DNA of 64,000 nt from AC-32 sp963763475 (GTDB taxonomy: Bacteria; Actinomycetota; Thermoleophilia; Gaiellales; Gaiellaceae): the NCBI GenBank assembly GCA_963763475.1, contig CAVXOR010000003.1, positions 496,001-560,000 of the forward strand. The letters run 5' to 3'. A program made the position numbers and the translations under genes. Below are positions 17,107-25,584 of the stretch, piece after piece. Positions within the stretch are counted from its first letter, which is position 1; each line of letters begins with the position of its first letter. The notes beneath the pieces are model-generated. The model saw nothing but the letters and a program-made list of their open reading frames with translations, ran no database searches and had not been told where the DNA came from.

Positions 17107-17646
17107 ATGCCCGTTCCGGAGATCGTGCCGCGCGAGAGCAAGTTCGGCCTCGTTGCAGACGGCGACGGCTGGTTCGTGATCAACGCCGCCGAGAGCCGGT
17201 GGAACGACAGCGGCCCGTTCGGCTTCTACTGCGACTTCGAGGGCAAGCGCCGCTTCCGGCAACTCGGGCTGAACCTCAGCGTGCTCGAGCCGGGGCAGTC
17301 GCTCGGGCTCTACCACCGAGAGCGTGCGCAAGAAGACTTCCTCGTCCTCGCCGGCGAGTGCCTGCTGCTGGTCGAGGGCCAGGAGCGGAAGCTTCGCGCC
17401 TGGGACTTCGTGCACTGCCCGCCCGAGACCGACCACATGATCGTCGGCGCCGGCAGCGGTCCCTCGGTCGTCTTCGCGGTCGGCGCTCGCGGTCGAGGCC
17501 GTAGCGGCATCGTCTATCCGGTCGATCCGCTCGCGCTTCGGCACGGAGTCGGCGTCGAGCGGCAGACGACGAAGCCGGGAGAGGCGTACACGCAGACCCC
17601 GCGGCGGACGCGTTGCCGGTACCAGGCGGGGTGGCTGCCCGAGTAG
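17107..17646 (+). CDS. cupin-domain protein
   Basis: 179-residue single-domain cupin. The conserved barrel region is LGLNLSVLEPGQSLGLYHRE, then EDFLVLAGECLLLVEGQERK and WDFVHCPPETDHMIVGAG, with His and Glu residues positioned as metal ligands. The N-terminal VPRESKFGLVADGDGWFVIN segment is shared with other actinobacterial cupins of unknown substrate. TATCCT lies 9 nt before ATG 17107. It is divergent from pntAA, and hisC follows 9 nt later. No specific activity can be named. Confidence 0.8.
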   Translation: MPVPEIVPRESKFGLVADGDGWFVINAAESRWNDSGPFGFYCDFEGKRRFRQLGLNLSVLEPGQSLGLYHRERAQEDFLVLAGECLLLVEGQERKLRAWDFVHCPPETDHMIVGAGSGPSVVFAVGARGRGRSGIVYPVDPLALRHGVGVERQTTKPGEAYTQTPRRTRCRYQAGWLPE

Positions 17647-17649
17647 CAT
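17644..17649 (+). promoter_or_regulatory. -10 box of hisC-like gene, leaderless arrangement
   Basis: TAGCAT overlaps the cupin stop and ends 6 nt before the GTG at 17656. Confidence 0.45.
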
Positions 17650-17655
17650 CCCGGC

Positions 17656-18780
17656 GTGACCGGGCGGCTCGCCGAGATCGCGGACAGCTTCTTCAGGCCC
17701 GCCGTCAACGACCTGGTGCCGTACGAGCCCGGGAAGCCGGTCGAGGAGGTCCAGCGCGAGCTCGGGCTCGAGCGCGTCGTCAAGCTCGCCTCCAACGAAG
17801 GGCCGTACGGTCCGTTCCCCGAGGCGCGCGAGGCGATCGAGCGGGCGACCGCCGAGCTGAACCGATACCCGGACGGCGGCGCCTACCGACTGCGGGCCGC
17901 GCTGGCCGAGCGGTTCGACCTGCGCTTCGAGGAGGTGGCGGTCGGCGCGGGCTCGGACGGGCTCGTCGACTGCCTCACGCAGGCCGCGCTCGAGCCAGGC
18001 GACGAGATCGTCTGCGGCTGGCCGTCGTTTCCGAGCTACGTGATCGACGCGCGCAAGGTCGGCGCCGTCCCGCGAACGGTCGACCTGCGCGAGGGCCGCT
18101 ACGACCTCGAGACGATGCTCGAGGCGATCGGCCCGCGGACGAAGATCGCCTACCTCTGCCTGCCGAACAACCCGACCGGGACGACCAACACGAGCGCCGA
18201 GCTCGACGACTGGTTCGAGCGGGTGCCCGAGCACGTGGTCACCGTGCTCGACCAGGCCTACGCCGAGTACATCGACGACCCTGACTATCCCGACGGGGTC
18301 GAGGGCTACCTGAAGCAGGGCCGACGCGTCGTCGTGCTGCGCACCTTCTCGAAGATCTACGGCCTCGCCGGCCTGCGCGTCGGCTACGCGCTCGCGCCGG
18401 CGGAGATCGTCACGGGGATCGGCAAGGTCCGGCGGGCGTTCGACATCACCACGCCCGCCCAGGAGGCTGCTCTCGCGAGCCTCGACTCGCCGACGGAGCT
18501 GGCGCGTCGGCGCGACGAGAACGCCGAGGGGCGCGCGCAGCTCGAGCGGATCCTGCGCGAGCACGGCCTCGACCCGGTCGGGCCCGCGGTCGCCAACTTC
18601 CTCTTCGCCGAGGTCGGCGAGGACTCGCGTCCGTTCTTCGAGCAGCTGCTTCGCGAGGGTGTGATCGTGCGGCCGACGCACGGCTTCGGAGCGCCGGGCG
18701 CGGTGCGTGTGACGGTCGGAACCGCCGAGGAGCACGAGCTGCTGGCGCAGGCGCTGACGCGGGTGCTCGCACCGGCCTGA
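17656..18780 (+). CDS. hisC: histidinol-phosphate aminotransferase-like PLP enzyme
   Basis: Class I/II aminotransferase, 374 residues, closest in pattern to HisC. Features are LASNEGPYGPFPEA, LNRYPDGGAYRLRAALAERF, CLPNNPTGTTN, DQAYAEYID, and the PLP lysine in LRTFSKIYGLAGLRVGYALA. The end has EGVIVRPTHGFGAPGAVRVT. HisC transfers an amino group from glutamate to imidazole-acetol phosphate; related enzymes act on aromatic keto acids, and no other his genes are nearby, so the substrate is open. Start GTG 17656 follows a -10 box. Confidence 0.85.
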   Translation: MTGRLAEIADSFFRPAVNDLVPYEPGKPVEEVQRELGLERVVKLASNEGPYGPFPEAREAIERATAELNRYPDGGAYRLRAALAERFDLRFEEVAVGAGSDGLVDCLTQAALEPGDEIVCGWPSFPSYVIDARKVGAVPRTVDLREGRYDLETMLEAIGPRTKIAYLCLPNNPTGTTNTSAELDDWFERVPEHVVTVLDQAYAEYIDDPDYPDGVEGYLKQGRRVVVLRTFSKIYGLAGLRVGYALAPAEIVTGIGKVRRAFDITTPAQEAALASLDSPTELARRRDENAEGRAQLERILREHGLDPVGPAVANFLFAEVGEDSRPFFEQLLREGVIVRPTHGFGAPGAVRVTVGTAEEHELLAQALTRVLAPA

Positions 18781-18847
18781 CTCTTAGGGACCAGGCCGAA
18801 AAACCCCTCGTTCGAGTGCCGACCTCGGTGTTACCGTACGAGAGGCG

Positions 18848-20131
18848 ATGCGCCGCCCGCATGTAGCCGGCAGCCAGCTAGGGCTCCTGGGTCGCGAGCC
18901 CGCCTACAGGCGGCTGTTCCTCGCCACGCTCGGGTCGGGAGCGGGCACCTGGCTGGCCCTCGTCGCGCTCGAGGTCGACGTCTGGACGCGCACGGAGTCG
19001 TCGGGCTGGGTCGCGGCGCTGCTGATCGCCGACATGATCCCGACCTTCGCGATCGGGATCTTGGTCGGGCCGCTGATCGACCGCTTCTCGCGGCGGAGGC
19101 TGATGATCGTCTCCGACCTCGTCCGCTTCGGCGTCTTCGCGGCCCTGCCGTTCACCACCAGTGCGGCGCAGGTGGTCGCGCTCGCGGCGGTGGCAGGAGT
19201 GGCGACGGGCTTCTTCCGCCCGGCCGCGTATGCCGGCTTGCCGAACCTCGTCCAGGACGAGGATCTCGCCAGCGCCAACTCGCTCCTGCAGACCGTGGAC
19301 AACCTCACCTGGGCGCTGGGCTCGCTCGCCGGCGGCGCGCTCGTGGCTGCCTCCGGGGTCGATGCGGCGTACTGGATCAACGCGTGCACGTTCCTGGTCT
19401 CGGCCGTCTTCCTCTACGGCATCCCGCAGCAGCTGCTGCAGGCAACGATGGCGGCGAGCCGTGGCCACTGGGCCGACCTGAAGGACGGCTTCTCGCTGAC
19501 GGTGCGCTCGAAGGCGCTGCTGACCGTGCTGGTCGCCTGGAACGTGGCGATGTTCTCCAACGCGGCCGTGAACGTGGCCGAGCCGCGTCTGGCGTTCCGT
19601 GCGTTCGACGCGGGCACCTTCGGGCTCGGGCTGATGATGGGCAGCGCCGGCGTCGGCCTCGCGTTCGGCGCCTACCTCGCGGGCCAGTGGATCGAGCGGC
19701 GCGGCCTCGCAAACGTCTACGGCATCTCGCTCGCCCTGATGGCGGTCGGGATCGGCCTCGCGGCCGTGTCACCGAACGTCTGGGTCGCCGCCGCGTGCGT
19801 CGTCATCTCCGGAGCCGGCAACGGGGCGGCCGTCGTGTGCAATGCCCTGCTCGTCCAGCGCGGCGCGCCGGACGCGCTGCGCGGCCGGGCCTTCGCGGTG
19901 CTGATGAGCTCGAACGTCGCGATGCTGGTGCTCGGGATGATCGTCGCGGGTCGCCTGACCGACGTCTACGGGCCGCGCTGGGTGTGGGGCGCCGCCGCGG
20001 TCGCCTCCGCCGTCTCGGCCGTGATCGGCTTCCTGCTCGCGCGGGCCGCCGGCGCCGGCAGCCGCCCGCACGGCGAGCCGCTCGCCGTGACGGCGCACAG
20101 CACCGAGCCGGGGCAGCAGGCGTCCCTTTAG
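18848..20131 (+). CDS. MFS transporter (enterobactin exporter/DHA3-like)
   Basis: 427-residue 12-helix major facilitator. The N-half begins LFLATLGSGAGTWLALVALE, with the MFS loop GPLIDRFSRRRLMIVSD between helices 2 and 3 and GFFRPAAYAGLPNLVQDEDL, a pattern common in the DHA3 (MefA/EntS-like) drug and siderophore exporters. The C-half has GLMMGSAGVGLAFGAYLAG, GAGNGAAVVCNALLVQRGA and LRGRAFAVLMS. The 67 bp upstream hold a possible -10 box (TACCGT) and a GAGAGG before ATG 18848. Substrate unknown. Confidence 0.85.
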   Translation: MRRPHVAGSQLGLLGREPAYRRLFLATLGSGAGTWLALVALEVDVWTRTESSGWVAALLIADMIPTFAIGILVGPLIDRFSRRRLMIVSDLVRFGVFAALPFTTSAAQVVALAAVAGVATGFFRPAAYAGLPNLVQDEDLASANSLLQTVDNLTWALGSLAGGALVAASGVDAAYWINACTFLVSAVFLYGIPQQLLQATMAASRGHWADLKDGFSLTVRSKALLTVLVAWNVAMFSNAAVNVAEPRLAFRAFDAGTFGLGLMMGSAGVGLAFGAYLAGQWIERRGLANVYGISLALMAVGIGLAAVSPNVWVAAACVVISGAGNGAAVVCNALLVQRGAPDALRGRAFAVLMSSNVAMLVLGMIVAGRLTDVYGPRWVWGAAAVASAVSAVIGFLLARAAGAGSRPHGEPLAVTAHSTEPGQQASL

Positions 20132-20134
20132 CAT
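20129..20134 (+). promoter_or_regulatory. -10 box of meaB, leaderless arrangement
   Basis: TAGCAT overlaps the stop of the MFS gene and ends 6 nt before the GTG at 20141. Confidence 0.45.
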
Positions 20135-20140
20135 CGGGGC

Positions 20141-21130
20141 GTGGCAGCGCGCCGCGACTTCACGCGAGAGTCGCTCGCCGCCGGCGTGCGCGCCGGCGAC
20201 CGGCGCGCGCTCGCGCGCGCGATCACGCTGGTCGAGAATTCCGATGCGCTCGCCTACGACGTGGTCCGCGACCTCTACCCGGAGACCGGCAGCGCGTACG
20301 CGATCGGCATCACCGGCCCGCCGGGGGTCGGCAAGTCGAGCCTGATCAGCGCGCTCGTGCGACATGTGCGCGGGCAGGAGCGCTCGGTCGGGGTGATCTC
20401 GGTCGACCCATCGAGCCCGTTCTCCAAGGGAGCGCTGCTCGGCGACCGCATTCGCCTGGCCGACCACTTCCTCGACCCCGAGGTCTTCATCCGCTCGATG
20501 GGCAGCCGCGGCCACCAGGGCGGACTCGCGGAGGCGACGCTGCAGGCTTTGCTCGTGCTCGACGCGGCCGGCAAGGAGCTCGTCTTCCTCGAGACGGTCG
20601 GCACCGGGCAGGGGGAGGTTGAGGTGATCGGGATCGCGGACACGGTCGTGCTGGTGCTGATGCCTGGCTCTGGCGACTCGATCCAGGCGCTGAAGGCCGG
20701 GATCATGGAGATCCCGGACGTGATCGCGATCAACAAGTCCGACCACCCTGCCGCGAAGACGATGCTGAACGAGGTGCGCTCGGTGCTGGCGCTGGACACC
20801 GAGCGGGCCTGGAAGCCGCCGATCGTGCTGACCGAGGCGATGCGCGGCGAGAACGTCGCCGAGCTGTGGGACCAGGTCGAGGAGCACCGGGCTTTCCTCG
20901 AGTCCGAGGGCCTGCTCGAGCAGCGGCGGCGCGAGAACCTCGCCGGCGAGGTGTTCGCCGTCGCCTCGGGCCGCGCGAAGGCGCACCTGCAGCGCGCCGT
21001 CGCGGACGACCCCGAGCTGCGACGCTTGCTCGACGAGGTGCAAAGCCGAAAGCTTGACCCGCTGAGCGCCGTTCGGGAGATCATGGAGAAGGTGTTCAAG
21101 CTTGAAGACGAAGACGGCACCAGGGCTTAA
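20141..21130 (+). CDS. meaB: methylmalonyl-CoA mutase-associated GTPase MeaB (ArgK family)
   Basis: G3E-type GTPase chaperone that protects and reloads adenosylcobalamin-dependent acyl-CoA mutases. Walker A is ITGPPGVGKSSLIS; the SVDPSSPFSKGALLGDRIRL, MGSRGHQGGLAEAT, ETVGTGQGEVEV and NKSDHPAAK (G4 NKxD) motifs are classic for MeaB/ArgK. 329 residues, normal length. No mutase subunit lies in this window. The gene overlaps the next one (threonine ammonia-lyase) by 29 nt. Together they suggest the threonine to 2-oxobutyrate to propionyl-CoA to methylmalonyl-CoA route. Confidence 0.93.
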   Translation: MAARRDFTRESLAAGVRAGDRRALARAITLVENSDALAYDVVRDLYPETGSAYAIGITGPPGVGKSSLISALVRHVRGQERSVGVISVDPSSPFSKGALLGDRIRLADHFLDPEVFIRSMGSRGHQGGLAEATLQALLVLDAAGKELVFLETVGTGQGEVEVIGIADTVVLVLMPGSGDSIQALKAGIMEIPDVIAINKSDHPAAKTMLNEVRSVLALDTERAWKPPIVLTEAMRGENVAELWDQVEEHRAFLESEGLLEQRRRENLAGEVFAVASGRAKAHLQRAVADDPELRRLLDEVQSRKLDPLSAVREIMEKVFKLEDEDGTRA

Positions 21131-22271
21131 GCAGATCCAGGAGGCGCGAGCGCGGCTCGAGGGCATCGCGCGCGTGACCCCGGTCTACGGCACCGAGACG
21201 CTCTCGAAGATCGTCGGCCGCGAGGTCGCGCTGAAGGCCGAGAACCTGCAGCGCACCGGCTCGTTCAAGATCCGCGGCGCGGTCAACAAGATCGCCACGC
21301 TCTCCGACGGCGAGAAGCGCGCGGGCGTGGTCGCCGCGAGCGCTGGCAACCACGGGCAGGCGGTGGCCTGGGCCGCGCGCGAGGCGGGAGTCAAGGCGAC
21401 CGTCTTCGTGCCGCAGGACGCGCCGATGGCGAAGGTCGAGCCGACCAAGAACTACGGCGCGAAGGTCGAGCTTGTCGGCATGACCTTCGAAGACGCGCTG
21501 GCGGCCTCGCTGACCTACGCCGAGGAGACCGGCAGGACGTTCGTGCACCCCTACGAGGACGAGCGCGTGATCGCCGGGCAGGGGACGATCGGGCTCGAGC
21601 TGGCCGAGCAGGTGCCGCACGCCGGGACGGTCGTGATCCCGGTGGGCGGCGGCGGCCTCTCGTCGGGGATCGCGCTGGCGCTCCGGGCGGTGCGGCCCGA
21701 CGTGCGCATCGTCGGCGTCCAGGCGGGGCTCTCCGGGCCGACGATCGCGGACGGAATCGCGGTCAAGCAGGTCGGCGACAAGACGGGCGCGATCCTCGAG
21801 GAAGTGCTCGACGACCTGATCGCGATCGGCGACGACGAGATCTGCCGCGCGATCGTGCTGCTGCTGGAGCGCACGAAGCTGGTCGTCGAGGGCGCGGGCG
21901 CGGTCGGCGTGGCCGCGCTGCTGACCGGGAAGGCCGGCGGCGACGGGCCGGCGGTCGCGATCCTCTCGGGCGGCAACATCGACCCGACCGTGCTGATCTC
22001 GATCATGCGGCACGGCCTGACCGAGTCCGGCCGCTACCTGGTCGTGCGCAGCCGCCTCGACGACCGGCCCGGCGAGCTGATCAAGCTGCTCAAGCTGGTG
22101 GCGCAGGAGCGCGCGAACGTGATCTCGGTCGACCACCACCGGGAGGGCATGGACGTCCCCGTCTACCAGAGCGAGATCGAGCTCACGTTGGCGATGCGGG
22201 ACGAGCACCACTGCGCCGTGCTGCTCGAGACGCTGCGCAGCCTCGGCTACCAGGTCGAGCGGCTGCGCTAG
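21102..22271 (+). CDS. ilvA: threonine ammonia-lyase with C-terminal ACT domain
   Basis: PLP enzyme that deaminates threonine to 2-oxobutyrate. The PLP lysine is in QRTGSFKIRGAVNK; AASAGNHGQAVAWAAREAGV, VFVPQDAPMAKVE, the phosphate loop VIPVGGGGLSSG and VEGAGAVGVAAL follow. Residues from about 310 form an ACT domain (YLVVRSRLDDRPGELIKLLK). At 389 residues it is of the short, TdcB-like type with one ACT domain rather than the long biosynthetic IlvA. TTG 21102 overlaps meaB by 29 nt; the first residues (KTKTAPGLKQIQEARARLEG) look genuine. Confidence 0.9.
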   Translation: MKTKTAPGLKQIQEARARLEGIARVTPVYGTETLSKIVGREVALKAENLQRTGSFKIRGAVNKIATLSDGEKRAGVVAASAGNHGQAVAWAAREAGVKATVFVPQDAPMAKVEPTKNYGAKVELVGMTFEDALAASLTYAEETGRTFVHPYEDERVIAGQGTIGLELAEQVPHAGTVVIPVGGGGLSSGIALALRAVRPDVRIVGVQAGLSGPTIADGIAVKQVGDKTGAILEEVLDDLIAIGDDEICRAIVLLLERTKLVVEGAGAVGVAALLTGKAGGDGPAVAILSGGNIDPTVLISIMRHGLTESGRYLVVRSRLDDRPGELIKLLKLVAQERANVISVDHHREGMDVPVYQSEIELTLAMRDEHHCAVLLETLRSLGYQVERLR

Positions 22272-22273
22272 CG

Positions 22274-23026
22274 ATGATCGTCTGCGCCGACTGCGGGCGC
22301 GAGAACCCCGACGAGGCCCGTTTCTGTCTCGCCTGCGGGGCTCGTCTGCACGCCGCGGGGCCCGCTCGCGAGGAGCGCAAGGTCGTCTCGATCCTGTTCG
22401 CCGACCTCGTGGGCTTCACGTCGCAGGCGGAGAAGCTCGACCCCGAGGACGTGCGCGCGACGCTCTCGCCCTACTACGCGCGACTACGGGCCGAGCTCGA
22501 ACGTCGCGGCGGCACCGTGGAGAAGTTCATCGGCGATGCCGTGATGGCGGTCTTCGGCGCCCCCGTCGTGCACGAGGACGACCCCGAGCGCGCGGTGCGG
22601 GCCGGGCTGGCGATCCGCGACGCGATCGTCGAAGACGGCCAGCTGCAGGTTCGCGTCGCCGTTACCACCGGGGAGGCGCTGGTCTCGCTCGACGCGAGCC
22701 CCTCCGAAGGCGAGGGCATGGTCGCGGGCGACGTCGTCAACACGGCGGCGCGGCTGCAGAGCTCGGCGCCGGTCAATGGCGTCCTCGTCGACGCGACGAC
22801 TCAGCGGGCAACCGAGCGCGCGATCGAGTACCGCGAGGCCGAGCCGGTGCAGGCGAAGGGCAAGGCCGACCCGGTGCCGAACGTGGGAGGCCGTCGAGGC
22901 GCGGGCCCGCTTCGGCGTCGACGTCGTGCAGGAGGGCGCCGCGCTTCGTCGGCCGGCGCCGCGAGCTGGACTTCCTCACCGACGCGTTCGCGAGGTCCCG
23001 CGAGCAGCGCGACCCGCAGCTCGTGA
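22274..23026 (+). CDS. cyclase-AAA regulator, N-terminal part (gene broken by two frameshifts)
   Basis: Class III nucleotidyl cyclase domain of a larger regulator. A zinc ribbon (C4, C7, C18, C21) precedes the catalytic core: VVSILFADLVGFTSQAEKLD (first metal Asp), KFIGDAVMAVFGAP (second), and AGDVVNTAARLQSSAP. The frame is sensible to about position 22878 (QAKGKADPVP). Beyond it the expected continuation WEAVEARARFGVDV is in the next frame, and from about 22940 FVGRRRELDFL is in the third. Residues after about 202 of this open frame are therefore out of frame. Intact relatives are single cyclase-AAA-TPR proteins. ATG 22274 follows ilvA by 2 nt. Confidence 0.8.
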   Translation: MIVCADCGRENPDEARFCLACGARLHAAGPAREERKVVSILFADLVGFTSQAEKLDPEDVRATLSPYYARLRAELERRGGTVEKFIGDAVMAVFGAPVVHEDDPERAVRAGLAIRDAIVEDGQLQVRVAVTTGEALVSLDASPSEGEGMVAGDVVNTAARLQSSAPVNGVLVDATTQRATERAIEYREAEPVQAKGKADPVPNVGGRRGAGPLRRRRRAGGRRASSAGAASWTSSPTRSRGPASSATRSS

Positions 23027-25584
23027 CCCTCGTGGGCGTGCCGGGGATCGGCAAGAGCCGGCTCGTCTACGAGCTCTGGCGCGTCGTGGACGCGGAGGAG
23101 GAGCTCGTCTTCTGGCGGCAGGGGCGTTCCTTGCCCTACGGCGAGGGAGTCACGTACTGGGCGCTCGCCGAGATGGCGAAGGCGCACGCCGGCATCCTCG
23201 AGACGGACCGGCCGGAGGAAGCCGAGCGGAAGCTGGCGGAGACGGTCGCCGGCCTCCAGAGCGAACGCCCCGAGCGCCTGCTGGCGGGCCTGCGTCCGCT
23301 CGTCGGCCTCGGGTCGGACGCGGAAGGCGGCGGCGAGCGCTCCGAGCGCTTCGCCGCCTGGCGCGAGTTCTTCGAGAGCCTGGCCGAGCAGGGGCCGACG
23401 GTGCTCGTCTTCGAGGACCTGCACTGGGCCGACGACGACCTGCTCGACTTCGTCGATCACCTGGTCGACTGGAGCACCGGCGTCCCGCTGCTCGTGGTCT
23501 GCACGGCCAGGCCCGAGCTGCTCGAGCGGCGGGCCGGATGGGGCGGCGGGAAGCCCAACGCGCTGACGATCTCGATCGCGCCGCTCTCGGACGACGAGAC
23601 CGCCCGCCTGCTCGCGACCCTGCTCGAGCGCTCGGTGCTCCCGGCCGAGGTGCAGACGTCGCTGCTCGCGCGGGCCGGCGGGAACCCGCTCTACGCCGAG
23701 CAGTTCGCACGTCTGCTCGCAGAGGTGGGCACGCACGAGGAGCTCCCGCTGCCGGAGAACGTGCAGGGAATCATCGCCGCGCGGCTCGACGGGCTGCCGG
23801 GAGCCGAGAAGCAGCTGCTGCAGGACGCGGCGGTGCTCGGGAAGGTGTTCTGGCTCGGGGCGGCCTGCGCCGTCGGTGGAATCGATCGCGACGAGGGCGA
23901 GGCGCGGCTGCACGCGCTGGAGCGCAAGGAGTTCGTCCGCCGCGAGCGGCGCTCATCGGTCGGAGGCGAGGAGGAGTACGCGTTCCGGCACCTGCTCGTG
24001 CGCGACGTCGCCTACGGCCAGATCCCGCGCGGAGCCCGGGCCGCGCGGCACGAGCGGGCCGCTGCCTGGCTCGAGGCTCTCGGCCGGCCGGAGGATCACG
24101 CGGAGATGCTGGTGCACCACTACCTGGAGGCGATCGCGCTCAGGCGCGCAGCGGGCGATGAACCATCGGCGGAGCTCGCGGACCGGGCACGGCTCGCCGC
24201 TCGCGACGCCGGCGACCGGGCGCTCGCGCTCGGTGCCTTCCCCGCGGCCGGCCGCTTCTTCGAGTCGGCGCTCGAGCTCTGGCCGGCCGACGACGAGGAG
24301 CGGCCGGAGCTGCTGCTCGCCTACGCGCGGTCACGCGTCGACGACGTCTCGCTCGAGGACGCGGTCCTGACCGAGGCGATCGAGGGCTTCCTGCGCGCCG
24401 GGAAGATCGAGCAGGCCGCAGAGGCCGAGGGACGCCTGGGCGGCGTCTGGCTGAACAGGGGCGACCGCGACAGGTCGCTCGAGCACCTCGAGCGCGGCCG
24501 CGAGCTGGTCGAGGATCGCGGCCCCTCGCCGGCCAAGGCCTACGTCTACCAGGAGCTCGCGCGCGTGCTGATGATGGCGGAGGAGCTCGAGCGATCGATC
24601 GAGCTGGTGTCGGAGTCGCTGGAGCTGGCCGAGACGCTGGGCCTGGAGGCAAGCAGGTCGCGCAACCTCAACACGCGCGGCGTCGCGCGCATCCTCAGCG
24701 GTGACACGGACGGGCTGGAAGACCTGGAGCGCGCGGTCGAGATCGGAGCCGCCGCCCATTCATACGAGGAGTCGTCGGCGTCGGCCAACCTGACATGGAT
24801 GCACGCGCGGCTCGGGAACCTGCGCCGCGCCGGCGAGCTGCACGAGCAGACGGTGGCGACCGCCGACCGGCTCGGCGTGACCAGCTTCATCCAGTGGCAG
24901 CAGGTCGAGCACATCTTCCATTGCTACTGGGAGGGCCGCTGGGACGAGGCGCTCGCCACCGCGGACGAGTTCCTGGCCGCGATCTCCGGTGCTCCGAGTC
25001 ACTACATGGAAGCCGCCTGTCGGGTCTCCCGGGCTGCGATCTGGCTCGCGCGCGGCCGCGTCGACGAGGCGGTTGCGGAGGCGCACCGCGGAACCGAGCT
25101 CGCGCGGCCCGCGAAGGATGCTCAGACGATCAACCCGGCCCTCACCTTCGAAGCCCTCGCGTTGCTCGCACACGGTGACCGGGCTGCTGCGGGTGCGCTT
25201 GCGGACGAGCTCGTCGTGGCCTGGCGGGACGTCGGGGTCGTCCACCCGAACGAGTGCGCCGACTCGCCCTGGATCTTCATCGACCTGGGGCGGACGGACG
25301 AGCTGGAGCAGGCGTTGGCGAGAGCGAAGGGCTTCACTCCCTGGCACGAGGCGGCGCGCCGGGCGATCCGCGGCGACCTCGTCGGCGCAGCGGAAACCTA
25401 CGCCCAGATCGGCTCGGTGCCGGACGAGGCGTACGCTCGGCTGCGGGCCGCGGAGGCGTTCGTGCAGGAAGGGCAGCAGGCCGAGGCGGACGCCCAGCTC
25501 AGACTCGCGCGGCCGATGTTCGCGCAGCTCGGTGCGGCCGCCTGGAGCGCGGAGGCCGAGGCGCTGCTCGCCGAGTCAGCCTGA
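23023..25584 (+). CDS. cyclase-AAA regulator, ATPase and TPR part (same broken gene)
   Basis: Continuation of the regulator in the third frame. Its real coding starts near 22943 with FVGRRRELDFLTDAF, followed by Walker A GVPGIGKSRLVYELW, Walker B VLVFEDLHWADDDLLDFVDH, and LLARAGGNPLYAEQFARLL, all typical of STAND/AAA ATPases fused to cyclases. From about residue 390 the protein is a string of helical TPR-like repeats (RFFESALELW, LEHLERGRELVED, ELAETLGLEASRSRNLNTRG). GTG 23023 is the first start in this frame but cuts off the FVGR segment. The end overlaps the convergent MBL/rhodanese gene by 9 nt. Confidence 0.8.
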   Translation: MTLVGVPGIGKSRLVYELWRVVDAEEELVFWRQGRSLPYGEGVTYWALAEMAKAHAGILETDRPEEAERKLAETVAGLQSERPERLLAGLRPLVGLGSDAEGGGERSERFAAWREFFESLAEQGPTVLVFEDLHWADDDLLDFVDHLVDWSTGVPLLVVCTARPELLERRAGWGGGKPNALTISIAPLSDDETARLLATLLERSVLPAEVQTSLLARAGGNPLYAEQFARLLAEVGTHEELPLPENVQGIIAARLDGLPGAEKQLLQDAAVLGKVFWLGAACAVGGIDRDEGEARLHALERKEFVRRERRSSVGGEEEYAFRHLLVRDVAYGQIPRGARAARHERAAAWLEALGRPEDHAEMLVHHYLEAIALRRAAGDEPSAELADRARLAARDAGDRALALGAFPAAGRFFESALELWPADDEERPELLLAYARSRVDDVSLEDAVLTEAIEGFLRAGKIEQAAEAEGRLGGVWLNRGDRDRSLEHLERGRELVEDRGPSPAKAYVYQELARVLMMAEELERSIELVSESLELAETLGLEASRSRNLNTRGVARILSGDTDGLEDLERAVEIGAAAHSYEESSASANLTWMHARLGNLRRAGELHEQTVATADRLGVTSFIQWQQVEHIFHCYWEGRWDEALATADEFLAAISGAPSHYMEAACRVSRAAIWLARGRVDEAVAEAHRGTELARPAKDAQTINPALTFEALALLAHGDRAAAGALADELVVAWRDVGVVHPNECADSPWIFIDLGRTDELEQALARAKGFTPWHEAARRAIRGDLVGAAETYAQIGSVPDEAYARLRAAEAFVQEGQQAEADAQLRLARPMFAQLGAAAWSAEAEALLAESA

